Below, piece by piece: positions 35,489-52,794 of a DNA stretch of 64,000 bases (position 1 is its first letter; every line of letters starts with the position of its first letter). Under the pieces are notes generated by a model, which worked only from the letters and a program-made list of their open reading frames with translations, was not told where the DNA came from and did no database searches. Position numbers and translations under genes: made by a program. The DNA is taken from contig OZ231127.1 in assembly GCA_965153355.1 (NCBI GenBank), positions 46,872,001 to 46,936,000 of the forward strand, in the 5' to 3' direction. Source of the DNA: Flaccisagitta enflata (taxonomy: Eukaryota > Chaetognatha > Sagittoidea > Aphragmophora).

Positions 35489-35489
35489 G

Positions 35490-36800
35490 TAATTAGATCA
35501 TCAGATTAGGAAGGCTTGGTACTAGCTCATACGTCTACATACCTATGTTTATTTCCTCATCACATTAAACGTAATTTACAAACAATAACTCTCGCAAAAA
35601 AAAAACACCTTTATCGCGTTTCAAAGACCTTTGCTAAAGTAATCTCACTAAAAATTATCTTCGCCGAAATTTTTTTTTTCCTTCTCTTAAATCTTTTTAT
35701 CTCCCGTCATAAATTGGAAGAGAGAAAGATTTTTAAAAGTGACATTTTTGGACAATTGTCCTCGACATTTTTTGGACGTTTGTCCTCGAGAATCATCTCA
35801 ACTCGTACTAGAGGCATCCGGCTCACTCTCTTAACTTCTTGTTACTTTTAAGTTAACAAAAATAAACAAGGGGCCATTGTAAAAACTAAAAAAAAACATT
35901 TGCAAAAACTATTAGGGTTCATATGCACTTTACTTACTTTATATAGTGTGACGTGTTTTTACGGTAATTTCAGGAGAAACCAACCAAATCATAAAACCCC
36001 CAAATCATAGATTTTGCTTATTTTTGGTGTACAGGTGCACCCTGGGAAGTTATTAACAGATCCTGAATCTTTTAGTTTTACGATCAATATTTTAGATTTT
36101 ACGGCCATTTGAAATTTTGGAAATTTTGGAAAATTTGGGGAATTTTGCAAAGTTTGAAAGGTCATAACTACAATAGTATATTTAGAAAAGAGGTGATCTT
36201 GGCATCAATCTACTAGTTTTAACCTAGAGAATCTAACGGAGCAAAAATTTTTTTTGAAAAAAGTTGATATGATAGTTTTCTAAAAACCGTCTGTTGACGA
36301 CATTTGGCGAAATGAAACTGAGTTCAACTATGAAAACCGTCTGTTGACGACATTTGGCGAAATGAAACTGAGTTCAACTATGAAAAATATTCTCACTTAA
36401 TTAATGTACTTAGAGGCCCTTTCTAGTCAGAGACAATCGCGTTATTAACGGGCCACTCTGTCGCTCGCTATGTTCGTTCGCTCGCACCGCTCACTCCGCT
36501 CACTCACTCTGCAGCGCTCTGCTTCGATACACTCACTGCTTGCTCGCTCACTCCCTCGTGGGAAAGTTGAAATTCTTGAATATGTTGTAATCGCGTTTGG
36601 CGGGATGGAACGCGTTTTTTGTTTTCACTAGAAACACGTCCTTAAAGGTTAAGTAAAAGTATTTTCACATAATATTAAAAAAAAATGATTCATTAAAGTA
36701 ATTCAATTTCTTACAAATCTGTGCATACAACCTGATGCTCATCCAAATTCCTACTTATACTAAAGATAAATTATGCAAATAGGATTTAACACTGTGATAT
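35490..36800. other. Intergenic DNA, no gene recognised
   Basis: Contains the ~51-bp tandem duplication and a CGCTCACTC-rich stretch at 36,465-36,555; otherwise AT-rich. Confidence 0.4.
36284..36385 (+). repeat. ~51-bp tandem duplication
   Basis: Two adjacent, essentially identical copies starting GAAAACCGTCTGTTGACGAC and ending GAGTTCAACTAT. Confidence 0.9.
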
Positions 36801-36807
36801 AGAAGTA

Positions 36808-37003
36808 AACAAGGCCGGATACACGGCCACCCTAGTCGCGTGCAGGTGGGCAGGAGCAGTGCTGGAGGTCACTAGGGCATCTGGGCGGAGCCGTATGCTC
36901 AAAAAGCTCAAAACGCCGAAAAAGTAAAGGACCAGCCGACCGACCGACAGACGACGGACCGACATGGCGGGGTGTAGAGTCGTGTAGCACGCGACTAAAA
37001 AAG
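36808..37003 (+). mobile_element. H element (GTCGCG stem), full
   Basis: AACAAGGCCGGATACACGGC, AGTCGCGTGCAGGTGGGCAG, GACCGACCGACAG core, GCGGGGTGTAGAGTCG, GCACGCGACTAAAAAA. One stem base has changed (GTCGTG). Confidence 0.75.
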
Positions 37004-37826
37004 TAAGTTCAAATACAGATAAGAGGAATATATGTCCGTGACCAAGTGGGGACAGAGTAAGTCTATTAGAAGCAATGTTCGTTTATCTGTTCGCCAGTCT
37101 GTCTGTCCATTGTTAGTGTCGGCCAGCTTGACCACGTCGTTTTAGTGGTCACTTTTTGGTCCCGACAAGCCGATAATGAATAGTATGCACTCGAAGTGGC
37201 ATAAGAAGCACAAAATTATACCACTCTTTGACATGTCACCAAATTGAAAGTTTCACACTTGTTTCCTAGGTAGTAGTGGAGGTTAAGAGGTTGTGCCCTC
37301 TTCCTCCTCCTCCTCCTCCTCCTCCTCCTCCTCCTCTCCTTCTCTATCTCTATCTCATATGCGCTTCACTTTCATCTCTAGTCCACTGGTTTAGAGTAGT
37401 TTTTCAAGTTGACTCTAAACTAAGCCAGAGCCGTGGGAGAGACGCTGAGAAAACTGACCTGGTTTCCCTGTTTTATAAGCAAGGAGACACAAAGGCGGTT
37501 ATAAAAAAAAGCATCTTTCTTTCATTCGGCTACACCAAATTTTCATTAATTTTCAATAACTACAACAAATTTTTTACTGAAAGTTACTGCAAAAATTAAT
37601 TTAAAAAAAAATGCCTCTCATCGTACACGGACAAGGAGATGGACAAATTGATGGTAAAGACGGAAAAGTTCATGGTGATCTGAGTTTAGGTTAATCAATC
37701 AACATGCCCTGAGTCACATAGATGTGACTCTTTCTTAATGACTCTTTTTCATGTTCATCCAAAATGCACTATCTGGCGGCGCAGGTGATCTGGCCGCGAT
37801 CAGTCCAGCATTGGCAAGAATTACAA
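37004..37826. other. Intergenic DNA, (CCT)n run, no gene recognised
   Basis: A (CCT)11 run at 37,303-37,335 makes a short Pro-rich frame that I do not treat as coding. Confidence 0.4.
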
Positions 37827-38081
37827 CATTTACATGTGTGCTACGAATCCAGAGATAGTCTTCTGTCTGTGCAAATGTTGGCCTGTTCTCTGAGGAGATT
37901 GCCAGTGCCCCCTGAAGAAAATGAGAGATAAAAAAGACTATCGGCTAGCTACTTTTCTTGAATTCTTGGTTCGCCAATGCACCTCAACACAAATTCCTTA
38001 GTCCGTAAGTTAGCTGGTTGGTTCGTTAGCTTGCTAGTTAAATCACTCTGCAAAGAAGAAGTAAAGACATGACATAGATGT
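37827..38081 (+). repeat. Repeat X, left half of a copy split by the LINE
   Basis: Nearly identical to 9,197-9,440, broken at ACATAGATGT where the LINE tail begins. Confidence 0.75.
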
Positions 38082-39206
38082 GAGTTGAAGTTGAAGTTGA
38101 AGTTTAGTACCCCTGGGCAGATCTTTGGATCCGCATGGCGGGGACCTCTATATGAGTGATGCGTGCAATCCGCAGTTCTCTTTCCTATTGGACTGTATCG
38201 TAATGTTCCAATAAGCGTCATTGCACTGTCGTCGTATTTTTTTTCCATGCGTCATATGCATTCTTGAATGCATTAACAGACTTTTTTTCCTTGACGTCAT
38301 CCGGTATCGAATTCCAGGTTTTAACCGCTCTAACATTAAAGAAATTCCGTCGAATTTCTAGTCTCGCTGCTTCCTCTTTAAGCACATTTTCTCTCCTCTG
38401 CTCCATCCCTTCCGTTATTTTCGTGTTCCTCCTTGTTGATCTCGAGTCTTCTTCTTTTAATCTGAACCATCTCTCTTTTTCTACCTTGTTAAATCCATTG
38501 AAGATTTTAAAGGTTTCGATTGCGTCTCCTCTTTCTCGCCTTTCCGTCAACGTTGTAAGGCCTATTTTTTCCAATTTTTCCTCGTATGATCCTCCTTGGA
38601 CGTCAGAGAGCATTCTTGTTGCTGTACTTTCTCGAGTGTTTTTTTGTCTCTTTCCTGCCACGGGGACCATGCTTGAACGGCAAATTCGAGTTTCGGTCGA
38701 ACAAATGTTTTGTACAATGGCACCATCGTCTTTTTGGTTCTGTAGTGGAAGCTCCTCTGAATTTGTCCAAGCGTGAAGTTTGCGGCTTTTGCTGCGGCTG
38801 CGCACTGCTTCCCTGGCTTCGCCGTCGCTTCCATCCACACTCCCAAGTCTTTTTCTTCCGTCGTCTCTCCGATCTGTTGACCTTTCATGAAGTAATCAAA
38901 TCATGGATTGTTCTTTCCTAAATGCATAATTTTGCATTTGTCGGCATGGAAAGTCATTCCCCACGCGTCCGCCCATGTCGTTAATTGATCGATTATCTCC
39001 TGCATTTGTCTTGCTTCCTCTTGATTTCTTATCACTTTTGCGACTTTAGTATCATCGGCGAATAATAGAACGAAGGCGTTCAGCACTACTTTGCAGATGT
39101 CATTTATAAACACATCGAAGAGTGTTCCACCGAGTACTGATCCCTGTACCACGCTGCTGAGAACCATCACCCATTCAGAGAATGCTCCTTCGACTTTGAC
39201 TCGCTG

Positions 39207-40808
39207 CACTAAGGGCCACGGATTGCGCTAGATGGCTCCTTAGGTATTTGGGTGAAAATTTTCATCTCTGTTATTTGGCTTAGTCTAAGTAGAATGGTCA
39301 TGGTAGCATTTGAGTATATATTAAAAAATCTCAGGATTATGTCAAAATTGTGGGATTTTACCGTCCATCCCATTCTAGACTAATTTTGACCCCAGGAATC
39401 CAAATTTGCAGTCAAAAATGGTCTCAGGTCAATATTTCGATAGGCTACAGCTACATTTCTCAGGTCAAAATACTATATAAGGTCAAATTTTCAAAATTGG
39501 AAATTTGTCTATTTGATTGCAAATTCAAAATCCTTGCAAAAAACTGTGTGAAAAAAGTGGCTTTCTTTTTTCAAAGTTTTGATTAGAACATAGTCAAAAT
39601 TAACATTATCCGTCAAAATTAGGCCGAATTTAGACAAAAGAGCAATTTTATTCTATTTTGGATGTTTAATGCTAATTTTGACTGTGTTCCAATCAAAATT
39701 TCAAAAAAAGAAAGATACTTTCTCGTAATAGTTTTTTCCAAGGATTTTTAATCTGTAATCAGATCGACAAATTTCCAATTTTGAAAATTTGACCTTATAT
39801 AGTATTTTGACCTGAGAAATGTAGCCGTAGCCTATCGAAATATTGACCTGAGACCATTTCTGACTGCAGATTTGGATTCCTTGGGTCAAAATTGGTCTGG
39901 TACGGGATGGACGGTAAAATCCACTAATTTTGACATAATCCTGAGATTTTTTAGAGTATATATTACCGGTCCATATGACAGGGTTTATGGCAATTTAGAG
40001 TGAAAAAAGGCAACCTAAATGGACATTACTATGAAAAATGTTAGATTTCAAGAAAAATCAATGAATTTTTTGGATTATCTGTTAAGATTACAAAAAGCTC
40101 ATGATATCTTCAATTTTGGATTAAATTCCTTCATTAATGTTTAAATGTCTGGAAAAATTTAAAAAATCATTATTTTTTACATTATCAGCACTTTTAAATC
40201 AGTCTACTATTACTACATATTTGACCTAATTTGCATGGTTTTATTTCCCTATAAATATAAAAAATCGCACAAGGACGCACAACGAGCGACCTATGCCAAA
40301 ATGTAGTTCAAGGGGTCCTGAATCCAGAATGCTATGGCTCAAGCGGGCCTTCAACGTCTAAATTGCGATTTTCTCGGCCTAAAATGGACAAGTAATTATG
40401 TGGACGAAAGTAAAAATCTAAATTTGATTGGAAGAAAAATGAGCAAAAAGAGCTAAATGAGCAAAAAAAGGATTTTTTTTTGAGCAGCTCATTAAGGAAT
40501 CTTATTGAACAAAGACAAAAATTTGATTGATTTGGTCAAAACATTAGACAATCTAAATACTAAATGTAAGTGAGTTTAGCAGTATTTTTCACTTTTTTTT
40601 CTCAAATTTCTCTTCTTTTGTACCCTAAACTCATAAAGCTCTCAATCCAATAGAATTGAGTCAATATTGAATATAGATAGTTTCATAACATCTGAAAATA
40701 TGCAGAAAAATATTTTTCACTCTGTATATTTCATAGGGAATAATGTAATGGAAAAGATGTAATGTTAATCCCCAATGAGCCACCTAGCGCACAATGCAGC
40801 CCACAGTG
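39207..40808. mobile_element. 1.6-kb non-autonomous DNA transposon, CAC-ended TIRs, 5-bp TSD
   Basis: The left end CACTAAGGGCCACGGATTGC and the inverted right end CACTGTGGGCTGCATTGTGC both continue into GCGCTAG(A/G)TGGCTC. The element is bounded by exact 5-bp repeats CGCTG at 39,202 and 40,809. Removing the element with one CGCTG restores the LINE reading frame across the junction (GRRQR/VKVEG), so the boundaries are firm. CAC-type termini plus a GC-rich 5-bp duplication are known for the Transib/RAG superfamily; EnSpm/CACTA elements also start CACT but usually make 2-3 bp duplications. No transposase is present. Confidence 0.8.
39322..39953. mobile_element. 632-bp long-TIR (MULE-like) element with 10-bp TSD
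   Basis: Two arms of roughly 260 bp are near-perfect inverted repeats, starting TAAAAAATCTCAGGATTATG, around a ~100-bp centre. They are flanked by identical 10-bp GAGTATATAT at 39,312 and 39,954. Long TIRs with 9-11 bp duplications are typical of Mutator-like elements. It is nested inside the 1.6-kb element. Confidence 0.75.
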
Positions 40809-41079
40809 CGCTGCCTCCTTCCTTGCAACCAGTTACGTATCCATCTTAGCAACTTCCCCTTTATGCCAAATGCTTCTAGCTTTATCATTAACCTCTTATG
40901 GCAGACCTTATCAAAGGCCTTGGCAAAATCGAGGTATAGAACATCATATGGCTTGTCGTCCTCAATCCATTTCGTTGTTTCATTATTGAATTCAATAATG
41001 TTTGTCATTACTGACCGTCCCGCGCGAAAACCATGTTGCTCGTCGGCAAACAGCTTGTTCTCTTCTATGTATTTCTAGG

Positions 41080-43490
41080 GCTTGAACAAGATGGGCATGA
41101 GGGTTGGAACAGTTATGATTTTGCTCTGAAATCAAACTCAACTGCGTGTAAGATATTGCCTGTACGGCTAAACGCCACCTTCTATTACCCTGGGAGTGGC
41201 ACCAATGCATAGATCTTGTAGTTCTGCTTTGGATTCCAACGGAAAATTTATAGCGGAAAATAATTACAATAGGTAGTATTTAATTTATTGATGACATATT
41301 GGCAAACGATCGCATCCTCGCGCTGAAAGAGGCTGAAAAAACACAAGTCTTTTTTTCAATACGGCCCCTCCTTTGAGTTTTGATTAAGTTATCCTCATTA
41401 CGGGCCATTATTGTTAGTAGGTTGTTTTCTGTGCAGCTTAAAATCAATCTGGCCCCAAAATATCTTATGCTCGATCCGGCCCAGTACTGATAATTGATAC
41501 ACGTGAATCATCCCAGGCACTGCACACAATGCAATTCTCCCTATTACTTCCGTACTGTTAACGGGTCAGGGATCTTTGAAGAAAGGGTCAAGGATCTTCT
41601 TGATAATTATTGACTGATCTCAGTCAGTTCTTTTATTCTTTTAGATCTTTTTGAATCCAGATCCAGAGCTACTTTTAGTGCATCAATCTGATTCAATGCA
41701 TGACACTCAGTGTTTAACAGATATGCTGAAAAAAATAGTAGAGAAAAAGAGAGAGAGAGAAAGAGAGAGAGAGAGAGGTATATATAGAGAGAGAGAGAGA
41801 GAGAGAGAAAGAAAGAAAGAGAGAGAATATAGAAGCTTAAAATAAATATATCAAAGCTTCAAAAATTTTTGCCATAAAAATTTTTTCGCTTTAAAATTTT
41901 TGCTTAAAATTTTTTTGCTCTCAAATTTTTTTGCTTCAAAATTTTTTAAGTTTTAAAATTTTTTGTCAATTTTCTCTCTGTTAAACTTTTATTTGCAATA
42001 TTTTTTTTCTTTTCAAAAAATTTTTTCGCTTTAAAATTTTTTTTTATTTTGGAAAAATTTGTCCTTTTAAATTTTTTTCGCTTTAAAATTTTTTTTGTTC
42101 TTAAATTTTTCACTCAAAAAAATGTTTTGCTTAATTTCATTTGCTTCAAAATTTTTTTTGCTTCAAATTTTTTTTTATTAAATTTTTTTGCTTTATTTTT
42201 GCTCGATGATTGTTTTTGCTTCAGAAATTTTTTCACTTAGCAATTTTTTTTGCTTCTAAAATCTCTTTTTTTTAAAGTATTTTTTGCTTCAAAATCTTTT
42301 ACAAATTTTTTTCACTTTCTTTTTCTTTCTCTCTTCTAGATAGTAGATTCCTGAGTGTCATGTGTAACTGAATCAGTTTTTTTTAAAGAAAATTGAGCTA
42401 TTTTTGATGCACATGAGGGAGCTTCTGATCCAGATCTGAAAAAGATCCCAAAATTCAAAGGATATGAATAGATTGGATCAATTATTAAGAATAAAGATCT
42501 CAGATCTGGTTACCAGTAGTAAAGTGAGTAGGAGGATTGGTGTTGTGCTTGCCACGATGAAACATCTCTCTCTTCTCTTACTCTTATCTCTCCTTTCTCT
42601 CCTTCTCTATTTGGCTAAGGATTCATTATTTATCACAGATGCCATGTTCACGGTTTGTGTCTATTACTGTGCGCTTCTATGCTGCTTAATACTGATACAG
42701 TTCTTCCACTTAGCAGAGTAACCAAAAGTCACAGAAGTTGTTATGATTGAAAGTCATTTTTAAAATTGTTTCCTATCGAAGCTGGATTTAAACATAGAAA
42801 AAATATCATAACTTCTAAACTATTGAAGATATTGACTTGAAATTGATGTACGCACTGCGTGACCATCGCGAGACATTCAGGCAAAAATTCGAGGTTTTGA
42901 CGAAGAGGAACAGGTTTATTTTTCGCCATTCAGCATTTCGTCATTGCCTTCAATGGTGGCTCATCAGCTTCACTACATTCGACCTACTGTCTGTAACTGG
43001 CGGGGTCCGATTTTGTTTGTTTGGGCAGCGTCTTGAAGGCTGATGACCTGCTTACGCATATGGTACTTTTCCTTCCTTTCTTCCTTTCCTTCAGCACTTC
43101 CCAAGCCCGGGCCTATCTCAGCCTCGAGGCCCAGAACCCCAGCCTTTGAGGCCCAAATCCTAGTCTTGAGGCTCAACCCAACTTGTTGCCTTCCAAATCT
43201 CTAACTGGGCCTAAATTCAAGCCTCCAGGGATTTGGGCCCCAAGACTGGGATCAGGCCCTCAAGGCTAGATATGGGCCCCGAGGCTGAGATATGGGCCTC
43301 GGAGGCTTGGGGAGGGGGGCACGCTGGGAGGAGGAGGTGAAGAAGAAGGAGGAGAAAATTCCCCATATGTGTGAAAGCATAGGTCATCGACCCCTTCGGG
43401 ACCGCTGCCCTGCTCCCCCCTCAACTTCAACCCTCAACCTACTTAAGCAGGGCATGGGTACCGCTGACCATCTAACGCTTTTGCGACTAT
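41080..43490. mobile_element. Composite insert inside the LINE
   Basis: This block separates LINE pieces. It contains an inverted-repeat element (about 41,640-42,450; CCAGATC and GAGTGTCATG arms), a short GA array (41,746-41,825), an AT-rich array with a ~20-bp unit (TTTTTGCTTCAAAATTTT; 41,870-42,310) and a family A copy (43,050-43,470). No host gene was recognised in it. Confidence 0.5.
43050..43470 (+). repeat. Family A copy inside the LINE
   Basis: AGGCCCAGAACCCCAGCCT-type units, then GAAAATTCCCCATATGTGTG, GACCCCTTCGGGACCGCTGC and GCAGGGCATGGGTACCGCTG. Confidence 0.65.
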
Positions 43491-43674
43491 TTTAAATATT
43501 GGCGTCACATCCGCGTCGCGCCATTCACCCGGTATTTGACCTGTCTCCATTGATTTTTTGAAGAGAATCGTTAACGGTTCCGCGATTTCGCTTTTCAATT
43601 CTTTGATAACACGTGGCGTGATCCCATCCGGTCCACCGGCTGATTGTTCCTTCAGGTTATCAATCACTCTCATC

Positions 43675-43838
43675 AGATGTAGATCCGGTTGATCTCTTTG
43701 TCACGTTGGTTAAATAGCTTTAGTTAGAAATTCAATTACTATTTTTTTTCAGCTTTTATTGTCTTGTGTTAAAAACTACTTAGTCAAGAGCCCTGACTCC
43801 TGACCTGACTCCTGACCGACCGACCGACCTTACTTATG
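43675..43838 (+). repeat. Repeat X, right half of the split copy
   Basis: Starts AGATGTAGATCCGGTTGATC, matching 9,441-9,612. It ends 143 bp before the ZNF474-like start codon. Confidence 0.75.
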
Positions 43839-43981
43839 CCACCATTGTATTCTCAAAAGGAAAGGTTCGTAGCTGACGCAGTTACCCAGGTTATTCACTT
43901 TATCTTTCTGTTGTGGGGATTTTTTTGTTTGCTTTATTTTTTTTTTTCGAATAAGTTTATTATTTTTTTTAAACTCTCAAA

Positions 43982-48646
<4,665 letters not shown>

Positions 48647-48750
48647 AACAGATGGAGTTACGGAAATCTGAATCAAATCGTGTTTCCATCTCAATCCACG
48701 GCCACGTCCACATCTCAACGTCACACTCACAGCATCATACACTCATAGCA

Positions 48751-48756
48751 ATTAAA
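48751..48756 (+). promoter_or_regulatory. Possible poly(A) signal ATTAAA
   Basis: ATTAAA occurs 105 bp after the ZNF474-like stop codon, just before an H element whose 5' end begins at about 48,762. It is the nearest signal-like hexamer; there is no direct evidence for its use. Confidence 0.3.
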
Positions 48757-48761
48757 AAAAA

Positions 48762-48908
48762 ACAAGGCCGGATACACGGCCATCAGTTGCGGACGGGTGG
48801 GCAGGGGCGGAAAGGCGCGTTTTCCCACTTTTCGACTCGATGGTTACGGACGGACCAACCGACCGACGGACGGACAAAGCCTCTTATAGAGTTGCGTGTC
48901 CGCAACTA
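48762..48908 (+). mobile_element. H element (GTTGCG stem), full, downstream of ZNF474-like stop
   Basis: AACAAGGCCGGATACACGGC, CAGTTGCGGACGGGTGGGCA, GACCGACGGACGGAC, hairpin AGTTGCG-TGTC-CGCAACT, AAAAAA. Confidence 0.8.
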
Positions 48909-49126
48909 AAAAAACCAAAAAAAACAACCATTAAAAACACATTTCTGCCATAGTCTTGAGTTATTTTATTTAGATGATGAGTGAGTCGGTATGTGGAATT
49001 AGTAAGATATTTACGGCGTCATTTTGAATTATTGAAATAATGGAATTTACTCACCAATTTTATCACATTTCTAGAGAAGTTACGCCATCAAGCGCAGTAA
49101 AGCACAGTAAATCGCCTGCTTACTTC

Positions 49127-49441
49127 CAGGCGTGTATAAAGTTGAGCCCCCGCCGGGGGGGGGGGGATAAAATCAAAGGGTTTGGAGATGGGGAAAAAAA
49201 TCAAAAGCAGAAAAAGAAGAAAAAAGAAATTTTTTGAGGATTTAACACTTTTGGTAGTTCCAAATGGTAGTCTCTGATTACTACAACACATTTTAACACT
49301 ATTTAAACCTATAATGTACTGTTTTATTGCTTTGTGGGGAAGAAAATCAAAGATTTTGTAACGCGACGTGACGCGTCGCGGGGAAGAAAATCAAAGGCAG
49401 GGGGGGGAATAAAATCAAAAGCCGCTCAATTATACACACCC
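49127..49441. mobile_element. 315-bp MULE-like MITE with 11-bp TSD
   Basis: Ends GGCGTGTATAAAGTTGAGC and, inverted, GGGTGTGTATAATTGAGC lie between exact CTGCTTACTTC repeats at 49,116 and 49,442. Internal GGGGAAGAAAATCAAAG repeats are shared with the copy at 17,990-18,270. Confidence 0.7.
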
Positions 49442-49765
49442 CTGCTTACTTCTCTTGGTCATTTTGAGATAACTTTCGGAAAATGATAGGATGTGATAAG
49501 TTGGCCAAATGGTTTCTGGCCTAAATTGCCCGGATTTAATTCCTTTCAGATTGGTTAAGTTCCAGATTAAGTAAGGACAATAGTTTTACCACCAACCATC
49601 GATAACAGCCAAAAGACCCTCCTCGCCATTTGCTTCCTAAGTCGGAACAAATCTGCAACCCTGTCTCAAAACGAAACTAGTTGATTTTTATTTCATTGTT
49701 ACCTAGTTATTTTATATCGTTTTGACTGTTCTGTCTCTTTCTGTCTGTATGTCTGTATCTTTCGT

Positions 49766-50723
<958 letters not shown>

Positions 50724-50928
50724 GTCTATCTGGCTGTCGGGTTTTGCTCGCTGTTATCCAAATGCTTCACTGTTTCTCTCCTTGCCACCTCACTGCGCCC
50801 GCGTTGTGGATGTCTACCGCGATGGGTAACCAGATTATCAGGACCACCGAGAGATAAAACAAATGTCATTGCCACCTGAGCTGTGCAACTCCCTCTTGGA
50901 GCTTTACTTAACGGCCTCGATAAACCGT

Positions 50929-51020
50929 TTTTAGGTGCGCCTTAGCACCTCTATAACTAACTCTGTCTGTCGGTTGGTTGGTTGGTTGGTTGGTTGGTTG
51001 GTTGGTCGGTCACGCTCGAG
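50929..51020 (-). mobile_element. H element 3' part (GGTGC stem)
   Basis: TTTTTAGGTGCGCCTTAGCA then CCT gives the AGGTGC/GCACCT stem; CTCTATAACTAACTCTGTCT and a (GGTT)n core follow. Confidence 0.7.
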
Positions 51021-51082
51021 TTGAAAATCTTGAAAAGAAGCAAAAATCACTGGAAATGATTCTGAAATATGCTAGGATGATT

Positions 51083-51526
51083 CCGAGATGCGCCATAGCA
51101 TCTCTATAAGAGGCTCTGTCCGTCCGTCCATCCGTCGGTCACGCTCAGATGAAAAATCGCTGAAAATGTTTGGAATCAATTGAAAACTCATTTCGTTCAT
51201 CATTGATGATACTCGTCATTTCATTCACTAAAAACGTCTGATCGAGCTGGGGATAGGTCGGATAGGTTTGGCGATAGGTCGGATAGACGTGGGGATAGGT
51301 CTGATAGAGCTGGGGATAGGTCTGATAGAGCTCGGGATAGGTCTGATGGAGCTCGGGATAGGTCTGATAGAGCTCGGGACAGGCCTGATAGATCTTGGAA
51401 TAGTTCTAATAGAGCTAGGGATAGGTCTGATAGAGCTAGGGATAGGTCTGATGGAGCTAGGGATAGGTCTAAGAATAAATAACGCCCGGCGCACCGTCTT
51501 GGCCCGTGTATCCGGCCTTGTTCTTC
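51083..51526 (-). mobile_element. H element (GATGC stem) with a 21-bp tandem core
   Basis: The hairpin AGATGC-GCCATA-GCATCT begins near 51,089. Then come CTCTATAAGAGGCTCTGTCC and a core of about twelve 21-bp units (GATAGGTCTGATAGAGCTCGG; 51,240-51,475). The 5' end reads GTGTATCCGGCCTTGTTCTT. Confidence 0.65.
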
Positions 51527-51877
51527 AAATAAATAGTCTTTGTTATCTTTGTTGACTAATCCATCTCATTGTTGCTGTTCTTGTTCTCGTTACCTTATAA
51601 ACGTTTTTGTAAACGCCTAACTTCGTCGTCATCGTCGTCATCGTTATCCTCGTCGCGTCGACGTCGTCATCAATGTCAAACTCGATATCGTCGTTATTAC
51701 CATCAACGTCGTCATTGTCATCGTCATCGTCGTTTGCGCCTTCGGCGCGCGGCCGACAATCGTCGCGTCGTCTGTAGAAATTTATTGGCTTTTATTTTCA
51801 CCAACTGCATTTTCTGTATTTTAGTTGGTTTTGCTAAATGGAAAAGTGAAGAGTGATGCACTTAGTAACTAGTCATT

Positions 51878-52378
51878 CGGGTGTGTCAATACGCAAAAGG
51901 TCTTTTGATCAGCTCATCATCATCAGGGAGTATGAAGACACTAATTATAAGACACTTACCGTTTTTATTTTTTTCAATTTCAATCATCTTCTATTTTTTT
52001 AGCGTATGTAAAGATTGTCAAATATATATATACTTTTAGCGACTGCACTCAGTTTTGTTGAAAATAAGACTAATAAATCATTTTAAAAATCATGTTTTTT
52101 CTATAACTAAATCATCTTGTATAAAAGCAGAGGATTTTGACTAATTTTTAGTATGAAGAATAAAAGAAGCAATGTGTTTTGATTCTTTTCCTTGTCAGCA
52201 ATAATCCAGGTGCAAAACACTACAATATACAAATTAGGGGCTAAATGGAGATTTAAAAAAAACGGAATATGAATGAAATTTGGAAAAAGAAAAACGGTGA
52301 TTATTTTAGAATTAATGTCCCAACAATCCCTGATGATGACCATCTGATCAAAAAACCTTTTGCATATTGACACACCCG
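51878..52378. mobile_element. 501-bp MITE
   Basis: CGGGTGTGTCAATACGCAAA and its inverted counterpart CGGGTGTGTCAATATGCAAA bound the insert. It interrupts a sequence found uninterrupted at 22,330-22,480 (TTTGCTAAATGGAAAA...CTAGTCA...CAGTTTGGGTA), which serves as an empty-site relative. Confidence 0.75.
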
Positions 52379-52610
52379 ACTAGGCCATCTTCCAGTTTGT
52401 TTCTCAGTTTGGGTAAAGTGAGGGATATCGTTCCACTTGTCATACGTTTAGAAATCATGATTATGAAGTATACATTCTGTTTGTATCCTTGATGAGGGCG
52501 AGCTTGCTTGCTCCGAACTCCGGGGCTGTTCGTTTCTTTTCTCGCAAATACAATCATTAACTTAAGTTGACACTCCTTCAACAGGCTTAAGAAAGTCCTA
52601 ACACCCGGGC

Positions 52611-52776
<166 letters not shown>

Positions 52777-52794
52777 CATTCTTTCCTTCTTGCG

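Larger units (their letters stand above)
38082..43674 (-). mobile_element. 5'-truncated CR1-like LINE, broken by nested insertions
   Basis: Three minus-strand pieces are in reverse-transcriptase order. 43,673-43,495 has AGGPDGITPRVIKELKSEI. 41,078-40,790 has DVLYLDFAKAFDKVCHKRL and WLQGRRQR. 39,206-38,218 has SSVVQGSVLGGTLFDVFIND, the FADDTK catalytic box, SPWQERDKKTLEKVQ and WNSIPDDV. The 3' end (left) is an (ACTTCA)n tail. The insertion is flanked by AGATGT at 38,076 and 43,675 and splits a copy of repeat X, which is intact at 9,197. About 30 codons are missing at the middle junction, and frameshifts are present, so it is dead. Confidence 0.85.

Noticed and set aside
37276-37599. Pro-rich frame
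   Set aside because: Driven by a (CCT)n run; no splice or family support.
39207-40808. RAG1/Transib transposase gene
   Set aside because: No open frame of useful length or recognisable catalytic core exists inside; only the ends and duplication suggest the superfamily.
41408-41845. Host exon between the LINE pieces
   Set aside because: Only inverted-repeat and GA-rich sequence was found; no splice-supported frame.
51228-51494. Heptapeptide repeat (IRPIPSS) protein
   Set aside because: 21-bp tandem core of an H element, open on both strands.
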